Assembly (NCBI GenBank): GCA_964502145.1
Contig: CAZCVI010000005.1
Location: 62,001 to 126,000 of the forward strand
From: CAZCVI01 sp964502145
GTDB lineage: Bacteria > Acidobacteriota > Aminicenantia > UBA2199
Direction: 5' to 3'
DNA: 64,000 nucleotides
The stretch's first letter is position 1. The number at the start of each line of letters is the position of its first letter. The position numbers and the translations under genes were made by a program. Positions 56,808-63,939 of this stretch are shown here, one piece after another. Below the pieces are notes generated by a model. The model searched no databases, was not told the DNA's origin, and was given only the letters and a program-made list of their open reading frames with translations.

Positions 56808-57380
56808 TTATTTAATAACTGTGGCTGCATATTTTAAAATTTTCGAGGTCATACTGATGCCGGTTTTTTTGGCAGCCAGACAATTCACGGCGAACTTTAA
56901 ACGTTGTTGATCGGGAGTGGAAAACAGATTGATCATGATTCCTTTTTTTTCATAATCTCTGGAGTCGCCAATGGTTAAAATGGGAAAATTCCCGATAGTT
57001 TCGAGGGCCTGATAGAATTTTCTGCTGGAGAGCTCTGATATGAACAAGATGTGGCAGTTTTTTATCTCTGAAAAGTCTGAGATAGTGATCACTTTTACTT
57101 TTTTTTCATTTATTTTGATACTCCAGGTCATTTCGGCTAAACTGGAAGCCAGGGCTGGAGCATCCATGATACCGATAATGAATGGGGAACGGGGGTCCAT
57201 GCTGGAGGAATTTTCCGGCCACTGGATGAGGTCGGCGAATTTAATGATCAGGTGTGCTTTTAGTCTTTCGGGTGTGGTTTCGATAGTATTATCTTCTGAG
57301 CTGGCTGGATAAGAAAAAGCCAGGGACATCATGGCTACAAAACAGAAAAACAAAACAACTTTAATCCTCAAACTCTTCAT
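56808..57380 (-). CDS. YfiR-like (DUF4154) periplasmic protein
   Basis: 190 residues with a signal peptide (about 1-28, ending YPASS) and a YfiR/DUF4154 domain: KAHLIIKFADLIQWPE, FIIGIMDAPALASSLAEM, CHILFISELSSRKF and ILTIGDSRDYEKKGIMINL. YfiR proteins regulate partner membrane enzymes from the periplasm. Here the partner is probably the histidine kinase encoded one base downstream, a common pairing. Three Cys are present, of which the pair in the core could respond to redox state (inference). Confidence 0.85.
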   Translation of the reverse strand: MKSLRIKVVLFFCFVAMMSLAFSYPASSEDNTIETTPERLKAHLIIKFADLIQWPENSSSMDPRSPFIIGIMDAPALASSLAEMTWSIKINEKKVKVITISDFSEIKNCHILFISELSSRKFYQALETIGNFPILTIGDSRDYEKKGIMINLFSTPDQQRLKFAVNCLAAKKTGISMTSKILKYAATVIK

Positions 57381-57492
57381 TATGTTTATATTTGATATAA
57401 TGCTTGTATTTTAACACAAAAACGTTGCGACTGCAACGGGGCGAGCGATTTGTGCTGATTATCCTGGAGTCACGATCAGATTCGTTAAAAAA

Positions 57493-57591
57493 CATGGACA
57501 GAGTGGACGATATGGACGATGTGGACGATATGGACCGAAAATAAAAGCATTTTTTTGTCCATATCGTCCATTAAGTCCATATCGTCCACAA
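57493..57591. repeat. 9-nt-periodic long hairpin, copy 3
   Basis: Left arm with (G/A)TGGAC units every 9 nt, loop GAAAATAAAAGCATTTTTTT, right arm with GTCCAT/GTCCAC units. The loop and much of the arms equal the reverse complement of copy 2 (8881-8990) with few changes, despite a distance of about 48.5 kb. Confidence 0.85.
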
Positions 57592-57636
57592 CCATTTCAG
57601 AAATTTGGCAGTGAATCCAGACTATTTAAAAAACCA

Positions 57637-57665
57637 TTGTTTTTTCTTTCACAAACAGGTATAAT
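57637..57665 (+). promoter_or_regulatory. Promoter for the HAD gene, predicting a leaderless mRNA
   Basis: TTGTTT (57637-57642), 17-bp spacer, perfect TATAAT (57660-57665). The ATG at 57672 begins 7 bp after the -10 box, where transcription would start, and no ribosome-binding site is present. Confidence 0.6.
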
Positions 57666-57671
57666 CCTTCT

Positions 57672-58496
57672 ATGAAAACAGAGAATGATAAGATTGCTGT
57701 GCCATTGCTGGTTGCTTCGGATATGGGGGGCACTCTGATTCGCGGAAGTCAGGGAGTGCCTGATTTTACAGCCTCGGTGTTGAACCAACTGGCCAATAAT
57801 GGGGTGCCAGTGGCCCTGATTACTGGGTATAATTATTTTACGACATTGCGGTACACGCGGAACCTGAACGAAAAAATATTGCTCCTTCCTCAAAATGGCA
57901 CCTTGTGCATAAAAAAAAAGGCATTGGTCTGGGAGTACCGTATCCCAGAAGCTTCGGCCAAGGAACTTTACGGCTACCTTGAAGAGAAGTTGTTACCGGT
58001 AATTATCTATAAGGGCCAAGCAGAGGACTTCGGCAATTTTTATGTTCATTATGAGGATGTCCCCGCCCTGGCCGATGCATTTAAACGACTGAATCACCTG
58101 GACAACTTCGAAAACATCACGGGTATCTCTACCTTACTGCCGGATGAGACGGCATTAAAAGTGCGGACAGATATCGAAAGACTGATTGGAAACACGTTTA
58201 AAGTAATTTATGTCCGCGAATCCAAAGGCTCGTGGTTGGAAGTGGTTCATGCCGAGGTGCGCAAAGACCTGGCACTGAAACGACTCTGTTTGGAACTGGA
58301 TATCCCCCTTTCACGGGTGGTTTATTTCGGCGATAACTTTAACGATAGGGAAGTGCTACGCTTGGTGGGACATCCTGTGCTGGTGGACAATGCCATGCCA
58401 GAATTAAAAGAAGAATTCTCCCATATCGTACCCTCCGTTTACGAGGAGGGTGTGGCCATTTATTTGAAAAAACTCTTTCAATTAAATGTGGAGTAA
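57672..58496 (+). CDS. HAD-IIB hydrolase (mannosyl-3-phosphoglycerate/sucrose-phosphatase-like)
   Basis: 274 residues of the Cof/HAD-IIB type: motif I ASDMGGTL with nucleophile Asp17, motif II ITG, motif III Lys (RKDLALKRL) and motif IV GDNFNDRE, plus a C2 cap. In canonical HADs motif I is DxDGT; here the second, acid/base Asp is Gly19, which may cripple phosphatase turnover or favour another activity. It lies directly upstream of the first RiPP precursor, and a fragment of a duplicate copy (63147-63243) lies upstream of the second precursor, so the gene travels with the cassette. A role in maturation is unproven. Confidence 0.8.
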   Translation: MKTENDKIAVPLLVASDMGGTLIRGSQGVPDFTASVLNQLANNGVPVALITGYNYFTTLRYTRNLNEKILLLPQNGTLCIKKKALVWEYRIPEASAKELYGYLEEKLLPVIIYKGQAEDFGNFYVHYEDVPALADAFKRLNHLDNFENITGISTLLPDETALKVRTDIERLIGNTFKVIYVRESKGSWLEVVHAEVRKDLALKRLCLELDIPLSRVVYFGDNFNDREVLRLVGHPVLVDNAMPELKEEFSHIVPSVYEEGVAIYLKKLFQLNVE

Positions 58497-58579
58497 TCGC
58501 CGATGATGAACGCTTTCCCGCTCAATTTTCCTAAGATCATTAAAAGTTTATCTCCTGTTTATTATTGCTTAAGAAAAAT

Positions 58580-58594
58580 AGGCAAATAGTGCCT
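58580..58594 (+). promoter_or_regulatory. Conserved upstream hairpin of RiPP precursor A
   Basis: AGGCA-aatag-TGCCT within a block of about 70 nt that is nearly identical upstream of precursor B (hairpin 63633-63647). It lies about 26 nt before the start codon, so it could influence mRNA stability or translation. Confidence 0.55.
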
Positions 58595-58620
58595 GAAAAT
58601 AAAAAAAATGGAGGTATCAT

Positions 58621-58761
58621 ATGAATCCTTTAGCGTTTGTCCCGGATGTGACAGAATTGAATCGAATCCCTTATTGTGCCTGTGATCAGTACGTGGGATC
58701 GGGTGTTAAAGATTGCACATGTGGTTCTGTAAATGGCGTTGGTATCAGTATTGAGCCCTGA
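58621..58761 (+). CDS. Candidate RiPP precursor peptide A (46 residues)
   Basis: ATG at 58621 with ribosome-binding site GGAGG. The leader MNPLAFVPDVTELNRIPY (residues 1-18) precedes a core starting C19-A-C21 and C32-T-C34-G35, then a Gly/Ser-rich tail to residue 46. Precursor B shares the leader block NPLAFVPD and the exact spacing C-x-C-x10-C-x-C-G, which is strong evidence of a family. No signal peptide or double-Gly cleavage site. It is followed after 208 bp by two radical SAM/SPASM genes, so the Cys residues are probable sites of radical-installed crosslinks or thioether bonds (inference). A start at 58608 would be out of frame. Confidence 0.8.
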   Translation: MNPLAFVPDVTELNRIPYCACDQYVGSGVKDCTCGSVNGVGISIEP

Positions 58762-58866
58762 GTTGGGTAATTGAATAGAAAAATTGACTTAAACTGATCT
58801 CGGTCTTTTTATGAGAGAAGTAACGTGATTTCTATTCTGAAGTTAGGCCCTGAACTGCCAGTTGAA

Positions 58867-58946
58867 AAATCTTTGGAAGTGAGGGGCTGTGTTTGAAATG
58901 GTTGGTATTCAGGGTGGAAGGGAGATCGCTCTCTTCCACCTTGTTT
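58867..58946 (+). terminator. Conserved block and terminator-like hairpin after precursor A
   Basis: A segment of about 48 nt (58867-58912) is almost identical after precursor B. It runs into a 12-bp stem GGTGGAAGGGAG/CTCTCTTCCACC with loop ATCG (58913-58940) and TTGTTTAT. It is probably a partial terminator that makes precursor mRNA exceed maturase mRNA, a common RiPP layout. Confidence 0.65.
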
Positions 58947-58969
58947 ATCTAGTTATTTAAGGAAAAATA

Positions 58970-60310
58970 ATGAACAAAATTATTTCCCCTCCTAACAGAG
59001 TCATCTATCAAAAGGAAAATTGGTATGTTTATTTTGATCCCACCAGTATGATGTGGGTCAAGGTAAATGAAGACGGCAAAAAGATTCTTTCGGAATTTGA
59101 ACTTGATTCGGATTATGCCGGGGCGGTTGAACAATTAAAACAAAAATACGCGGCGGATGATGCGACCATTGAGCAATTCGTGATCTATATGGTGGAAAAA
59201 GCAGGATATCTTCACCGCGAAGAATATCACCCCCGATTGATTACTTTTCCTCAAAAAAGCATCATCCCAAAAACATTGTATATCCACCCCAGCTATCGCT
59301 GTAACTTAAAATGTGCCTATTGCTACAATCACAAAGAGCGACACTATTATACAGAGAAAAAATCCTACAATGAATTGACTGTGGAAGATTATCGGCTGTT
59401 ATTTCAACAGGCGAAGCAGTTGGGAATCAAAGCGGTGGTCTATAGTGGTGGTGAACCCCTGATACGTGAAGATATTTTTGAGATTGCCAGTATTTCTAAG
59501 GAAATGGGATTTCGTACGAGTATCATCACAAATGGGACAATGATCACGAAGGAAAAGGCGGCTTTGTTGATTCGCTATTTTGACCGAATTTCCGTGAGTA
59601 TTGACAGTAGTATCGAGGCAGAGAATGATATCATGAGGGGAAATGGCGCTCATAAAGGGGCATTACGGGGGATTCAGTATCTGCGGGAATTGAATGGGGC
59701 GGTGTCCTGTCTGGGGGTCACACGTCCAGAAAATATAGACAGTGTGCTAACGTCCTGGGATTATTTTGTAAACCAATTGGGTTGTTTATCCTTTAATTCC
59801 CAGGCTTATATCCCAATGGAAGAGGCAAAGCAGAATTTGCCCGCGGTGAATGAATTTGTTATTAAATATGGACAGATACGCAACCAGCTCAATTATCGCA
59901 ATGGGAACAAATCGGCCACAGGTTTGAGCAACCATTGTGGGATTTGTTCGGGTGAAATAGCCATCGGAGCAGATGGAAATGTGTTTCCATGCCAATCGTT
60001 ATTAAATGAGGAGTTTTGTGGCGGCAATATCAAGACCGATTCGTTGAAGAATATATTGGAAAATTCGCCGATCTTTAAGAGACTTCGTGAATTTACCGTG
60101 GACCAATTGGAGGGTTGCCAAGCGTGCGCGATAAAATACCTCTGTGGTGGAGGATGCCGGGCAAGTCATTTGCGTATAACCGGTGATTTTTTGGAAAATA
60201 ACCAGTATTATTGTGCCATCAACAAAGAAATCACCGTCAATGGAATGTTCGAGATGAGTATTGTACCCAATGTCCCGTTAGAGCAAGAAGGAGGAGATGT
60301 CCAGTGCTAA
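58970..60310 (+). CDS. Radical SAM/SPASM peptide maturase 1 with PqqD-like N-terminus
   Basis: 446 residues. The first about 85 residues form a PqqD-like peptide-recognition domain (VIYQKENWYVYFDP, VNEDGKKILSEF). The radical SAM core has the 4Fe-4S motif C111-x3-C115-x2-C118 (CNLKCAYC), GGEPL at about 160-164 and a SPASM domain with Cys 323, 326, 341, 350, 383, 386, 392, 396 and 415, enough for two auxiliary clusters. Such enzymes modify RiPP cores at Cys or unactivated carbons in the cytosol. The ATG is preceded by AAGGA. Stop codon overlaps the start region of maturase 2, so both are cotranslated. First residues MNKIIS recur in the remnant at 63124. Confidence 0.92.
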   Translation: MNKIISPPNRVIYQKENWYVYFDPTSMMWVKVNEDGKKILSEFELDSDYAGAVEQLKQKYAADDATIEQFVIYMVEKAGYLHREEYHPRLITFPQKSIIPKTLYIHPSYRCNLKCAYCYNHKERHYYTEKKSYNELTVEDYRLLFQQAKQLGIKAVVYSGGEPLIREDIFEIASISKEMGFRTSIITNGTMITKEKAALLIRYFDRISVSIDSSIEAENDIMRGNGAHKGALRGIQYLRELNGAVSCLGVTRPENIDSVLTSWDYFVNQLGCLSFNSQAYIPMEEAKQNLPAVNEFVIKYGQIRNQLNYRNGNKSATGLSNHCGICSGEIAIGADGNVFPCQSLLNEEFCGGNIKTDSLKNILENSPIFKRLREFTVDQLEGCQACAIKYLCGGGCRASHLRITGDFLENNQYYCAINKEITVNGMFEMSIVPNVPLEQEGGDVQC

Positions 60311-61665
60311 CAATGGAAGAAAAAATTGTGTTGCCACCCCGGTACAATCATTATAAAAGGGATGAATGGAATCTGCTTTATGATCCCGTCAATGTGGTCT
60401 GGATCCGGGTGAACCCGGATGGAATGAAAATACTGGAGGCATTAAAAAGAGAGGGCACCATAAAAGGCGTGTGCCTGTCTTTTGCCAATGAATTCCCCAG
60501 CGAGACAGCGGAAAATATCGAAAAGGTCATCAATACATATATTGAGAACCTGGTGCAGGTTGGTTTTTTACATACCCGCGAATATCAGAAGAAAAAAAGA
60601 GAGTTGTTTTATTTGGACGTACCCGCTGATATCTATATGATGATGTCTAACCAGTGTAACTTAAAATGTAGATATTGCTATAACCAGGAAGACCGGAAAC
60701 ACGGCCATGAGAGCACAAAATACCAGTCGGAATTGGAAATGAGTCTTGCCGAGTACATGCAGTTGGTTGAAGATGCCAGGGATTTGGGGGTAAAGCGTTT
60801 TTTATTTACCGGTGGAGAACCCCTATTGAATCCCTTTACCCTGGCAATTGGAAAATATGCCAAAGAATTGGGCTTAAGAACAGAACTTATTTCCAATGGA
60901 CTGTTGATTGACCAGAACAATGTCAAGGAGATCGTAACCACCTTTGACTACATATCCATAAGTTTGGATTCCATGAACCAGGAAACCCACGAACAGATGC
61001 GGGGGAAGGACACTTATCATAAGGTATTGGCAAGTATCCGGTTATTAAAGGCGAGTGGTGGTAAGGTTCGGGTCAATTCCGTGATCACCAGGGTTAATGT
61101 TGGAGAGATGCTGGCAACACGGCGGGGAGTGTTAGAGGAGTTGCATTGTGATTTATATACCGCATCATTATATTCTCCCAACGACACCAATGAGGCGGTA
61201 TATGGCGATTTATTGCCGGAGATCGCTGTATTACTGAAGGAACAGGAACGGGTGAAGGAGTATTACTCCAGGTTTTCGGGAGTAACGACGACTCGGACAC
61301 AATTTCGCTTTAGTTGCGGCATTGCCAATGGTGAGATTGGAATTTCTTATGATGGGAATGTATATCCCTGTCACCTGTTGCACAAGCCTGAATTAAAGTG
61401 CGGTAACTTGCGAGAAAAACGACTGGGACAACTATTAAAAGAGTCGGCCATAATTTCCAAGTTAAGAGCTTTTGATATCAATGACATTGCTATTTGCTCG
61501 GAGTGTGATTTTAAACACTTATGCGCTGGTGGATGTTTGGCCATGACATATAATATATACGGGGATTTCTGTAAGACCAATAATTTTTATTGCCAGTACC
61601 TAAAACAGGATCATATAGAGCGGATGTGGACTGAAACAGTATCTGAAGTGAGTAATAAAGCCTAA
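60304..61665 (+). CDS. Radical SAM/SPASM peptide maturase 2 with PqqD-like N-terminus
   Basis: 453 residues, paralogous to maturase 1 but clearly diverged. PqqD-like N-terminus (YNHYKRDEWNLLYDPVNVVW, about 14-33); radical SAM motif C118-x3-C122-x2-C125 (CNLKCRYC); GGEPL at about 170-174; SPASM Cys 338, 356, 366, 398, 401, 407, 411, 423 and 430. GTG at 60304 is chosen because AGGAGGAG precedes it; ATG at 60313 is possible and the long frame from 60211 overlaps maturase 1. Two SPASM enzymes imply either two successive modifications of one core or a heteromeric maturase. The sequence gives no pseudo-enzyme signs: all cluster Cys are present in both. Confidence 0.9.
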   Translation: MLTMEEKIVLPPRYNHYKRDEWNLLYDPVNVVWIRVNPDGMKILEALKREGTIKGVCLSFANEFPSETAENIEKVINTYIENLVQVGFLHTREYQKKKRELFYLDVPADIYMMMSNQCNLKCRYCYNQEDRKHGHESTKYQSELEMSLAEYMQLVEDARDLGVKRFLFTGGEPLLNPFTLAIGKYAKELGLRTELISNGLLIDQNNVKEIVTTFDYISISLDSMNQETHEQMRGKDTYHKVLASIRLLKASGGKVRVNSVITRVNVGEMLATRRGVLEELHCDLYTASLYSPNDTNEAVYGDLLPEIAVLLKEQERVKEYYSRFSGVTTTRTQFRFSCGIANGEIGISYDGNVYPCHLLHKPELKCGNLREKRLGQLLKESAIISKLRAFDINDIAICSECDFKHLCAGGCLAMTYNIYGDFCKTNNFYCQYLKQDHIERMWTETVSEVSNKA

Positions 61666-61683
61666 CATGAAGAGAAGATAACT

Positions 61684-61794
61684 TTGAACATAAATAATAA
61701 AAATCCAGGAAAAGGTTCTGCTATGAAAGTGGATTCGGATGTACCGGTCAAATTTTTCAAGGTATTCAAGCCGGACTGGAAAGAGGACCAATGA
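61684..61794 (+). CDS. Small coupled ORF 1 between maturase 2 and propeller gene
   Basis: Frame from TTG 61684 (36 residues) or ATG 61723 (23 residues, MKVDSDVPVKFFKVFKP) to a TGA that overlaps the next ATG as ATGA. Basic and aromatic. Ribosome-binding site is weak. Its position suggests a coupled peptide, but translation is unproven. Confidence 0.3.
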   Translation: MNINNKNPGKGSAMKVDSDVPVKFFKVFKPDWKEDQ

Positions 61795-61856
61795 GGCAGA
61801 CAAACAATGAAAGAAAGCGGTTGATGAGACAAAATAACCACGATACAGGAGAATAA
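61791..61856 (+). CDS. Small coupled ORF 2 preceding the propeller gene
   Basis: 21 residues (MRQTNNERKRLMRQNN start), overlapping the previous small ORF by ATGA. Its last codons contain CAGGAG, the ribosome-binding site of the gene at 61863. It may serve only to couple translation. Confidence 0.3.
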   Translation: MRQTNNERKRLMRQNNHDTGE

Positions 61857-61862
61857 ATTAAC

Positions 61863-62954
61863 ATGAAGATGAATGGGAAAAAAAGATTAATCGTATGGAG
61901 CATGGCCATCGTGGCTCTGATTTTGACTGGAGTGTGGGGGTATGCTGGCGATTTAAAATTGAACATGAAGAAAGTTTTGGAATTGGGAACCACAGGCGAA
62001 GAGTTTTTTCAATTAGATTCGGTATGTGAGGACGATGGGGAAAATTTTTACGTGCTGGACGGCAAGAAGTGCAATGTGAGAAAATTCTCAAAGGATGGTA
62101 AGGAGTTGCTGAACTTTGGCAGCCGCGGAGAAGGTCCGCTGGAATGGAGTCAACCCTTTGGCGTGTTTTTTTCCAAGCAAACTGGGATCATCGTAACGGA
62201 ATGGGCGAATTTTGCAACAATATCCACTACATCAGGAAAGCTTATTAAGAAAATCAATTTCGCCAAGAAGAAGGATGGCCTGTCCAATATCAAGTATATT
62301 GCCGGAGACATTTTTTATGTGGTGTTTCAGAGGATGTTACGTTATAGGCAGCAGTTTTTGATCGATTCATCGGTGAATTTTTTGAATTCCAAGTTATATA
62401 CTACCACTGGCGGGATTATCAAGGTGCCAAACGTGGGGACTATTTGGCATAAAAATATCGAGTTGTTTCCTGACCTGATTTTTGAGAGTTACAATGATCA
62501 TGCCATTGCCGGACTTACAGATAGATATGAATTAAAGCTATTAAATAGCCAAGGAAAAGTGGTCAGGATAATTCGCAGAAAAGTAGAGGGTCAAAGGATA
62601 ACGGAAAAAGAGCGAGAATACTTTTCCAAACTGTTCCTCAATGATACTTATTTATCACCTCCTGTCAAAAAATATTTAGTGTCCTTGATTCCCAAAAACA
62701 AGATGTATTTCTATACCGCAAGACCTACATCCAAGTATGTGTTTGTGTTTCGTATCAAGCCAGATACCACCACGGATAAGCCACCCTACCCGGTGGATGT
62801 CTTCTCAATAACCGGGGAATATCGGGGTGAAGTGAGTGTCCATAAATTACCATTGTTGGTGACTGATAAGTACATGTATTTTGAAGAAGGAAATGAAGAG
62901 AACGAGGATGAATCGATTTTACTGGCGAAGTACAGCTATGAACTGGCAAAATAA
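61863..62954 (+). CDS. Exported 6-bladed beta-propeller (NHL-like) protein
   Basis: 363 residues with a signal peptide (about 8-27, VWSMAIVALILTGVWGYAG) followed by repeated four-stranded blades, each with a short NHL-like pattern such as FYVLDGKKCNVRKFSKDGK and GSRGEGPLEW. Proteins of this type accompany radical SAM peptide systems in Bacteroidota and related bacteria, in which they are proposed to bind or process the product outside the cytoplasm. No protease motif is visible. Start ATG with AGGAG in the preceding small ORF. Best seen as part of the same locus as the maturases, role unknown. Confidence 0.8.
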   Translation: MKMNGKKRLIVWSMAIVALILTGVWGYAGDLKLNMKKVLELGTTGEEFFQLDSVCEDDGENFYVLDGKKCNVRKFSKDGKELLNFGSRGEGPLEWSQPFGVFFSKQTGIIVTEWANFATISTTSGKLIKKINFAKKKDGLSNIKYIAGDIFYVVFQRMLRYRQQFLIDSSVNFLNSKLYTTTGGIIKVPNVGTIWHKNIELFPDLIFESYNDHAIAGLTDRYELKLLNSQGKVVRIIRRKVEGQRITEKEREYFSKLFLNDTYLSPPVKKYLVSLIPKNKMYFYTARPTSKYVFVFRIKPDTTTDKPPYPVDVFSITGEYRGEVSVHKLPLLVTDKYMYFEEGNEENEDESILLAKYSYELAK

Positions 62955-63062
62955 ATCAATCATAGATTGGGTGGCTTATCATATGACGAGAGTAAAAAAT
63001 AAATTCATTGAACCACTTACAAATTGTTTGGAGGTAACAGTGTATTTATAAATTTTTGTACC
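62955..63062. other. Decayed precursor position between cassettes
   Basis: TTTGGAGGTAACAGTG (about 63028-63043) resembles the ribosome-binding site and start of the precursor genes, but the reading frame stops after three codons. It is placed exactly where a precursor should stand before the hairpin at 63063, so a precursor gene has probably been lost here. Confidence 0.4.
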
Positions 63063-63096
63063 AAAGGTGGGGAGGTGGTTAGTCCTCTCCACCTTT
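63063..63096 (+). terminator. Terminator-like hairpin of the remnant cassette
   Basis: AAAGGTGGGGAGG pairs with CCTCTCCACCTTT (13 bp, one G-T), loop TGGTTAGT, followed by CTTCTTC. It corresponds in position and stem sequence to the hairpin after precursor A. Confidence 0.65.
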
Positions 63097-63123
63097 CTTC
63101 TTCAACTATTTCCTGAAAAAACA

Positions 63124-63250
63124 ATGAATATAATTGTATCCACATACTGAACAACCTGTATAACTTCGAAAATATCACGGGTATCTCTGCTCTGCTGCCG
63201 GATGAGACTGCATTAATAGTGCGGACAGAGATTGAGGGACACATCGGCTT
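63124..63250 (+). pseudogene. Fusion remnant: first codons of maturase 1 joined to a HAD fragment
   Basis: ATGAATATAATTGTATCC (63124-63141) matches the first codons of maturase 1 (MNKIIS versus MNIIVS) and stops at 63150. From 63147 the sequence matches 58089-58190 of the HAD gene at about 85-90% identity, then diverges. A deletion or unequal crossover between tandem cassettes best explains the junction. Confidence 0.8.
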
Positions 63251-63270
63251 GGCACGTGAAAATCTTTAAT

Positions 63271-63632
63271 CATTTTTACAAGCCGTGTCTATGGTGTTGG
63301 GGTATTGGGAGATTTTCTGGGGACTACGCATTTGACAAAAAAAGAACCGGGTTTTTTAACCCTGAAGTTTTTTGATATACAAAAAAAATACATGTCTTGA
63401 TGTTGATTTTGTTTCATTTATATTATATAATGATGAAATGATCACTAGAATTTTTTCATATTGGACATGCTGCAATGAAATCATGCCCCCATTCCCTCTC
63501 AACCATACACTGAAGTCTATTTCTCACACCTAACCGTATTGTTCCCAATGGACATCAAAAAACCTTCGATTTTTTTCCAATCCTATCCAACGGAAAAATT
63601 CATCTCCTGTTTATTTTTGATCAAGAAAAAAT
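63271..63632. other. Upstream region of precursor B
   Basis: About 360 bp without a gene. It has a GGGTT/AACCC hairpin (about 63341-63355), the promoter at 63403-63431, and from about 63597 the block that is nearly identical upstream of precursor A. Confidence 0.5.
63403..63431 (+). promoter_or_regulatory. Promoter for RiPP precursor B
   Basis: TTGATT (63403-63408), 17-bp spacer, perfect TATAAT (63426-63431), about 244 nt upstream of the precursor start. The decayed upstream gene means precursor B probably has its own transcript. Confidence 0.65.
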
Positions 63633-63647
63633 AGGCAAATAATGCCT
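63633..63647 (+). promoter_or_regulatory. Conserved upstream hairpin of RiPP precursor B
   Basis: AGGCA-aataa-TGCCT. Compared with the copy before precursor A, only the loop differs, by one base. Confidence 0.55.
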
Positions 63648-63674
63648 GAAAATAAAAAAATAATGGAGGTAAGT

Positions 63675-63824
63675 ATGCTGAATCCTTTGGCTTTTGTTCC
63701 AGATGAATCTATTGTTGAAGGCACATTCGGTCTTGAGGGCTGTAGATGTGTTGGCGGTTCTGGCCAAGGCGCCCGTGGATGCCTATGTGGTACCAATGAT
63801 GGTGGTGGTAGCAGTGTAGCTTGA
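63675..63824 (+). CDS. Candidate RiPP precursor peptide B (49 residues)
   Basis: ATG at 63675 with GGAGG ribosome-binding site. Leader MLNPLAFVPDESIVEGTFGL (residues 1-20), core C23-R-C25 and C36-L-C38-G39, tail rich in Gly and Ser to residue 49. Same leader block and same C-x-C-x10-C-x-C-G spacing as precursor A, although between the cysteines and outside the leader the two share little. Earlier in-frame ATGs (63642, 63663) are rejected because the conserved leader and ribosome-binding site align at 63675. Its maturase should lie to the right of the window or be the pair at 58970-61665. Confidence 0.8.
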   Translation: MLNPLAFVPDESIVEGTFGLEGCRCVGGSGQGARGCLCGTNDGGGSSVA

Positions 63825-63939
63825 AATGGTCAAATTCAAATAGGAAAGTTTATTGAAGCTTAACGTGGTTTTTCATGAGTTAAGTGAAATAATTCCTATG
63901 CTTGCTATCAATCACGCCTGATTGGAACTTCCAAAGAAA

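Noticed and set aside
58801..58896. Extra short peptide after precursor A (GTG start, ends RGCV)
   Set aside because: The equivalent frame after precursor B has a different N-terminus and an in-frame stop; conservation is at nucleotide level only.
62982..63050. 22-codon frame after the propeller gene as a third precursor
   Set aside because: Lacks the NPLAFVPD leader, the CxC pattern and a ribosome-binding site; more likely decayed sequence.
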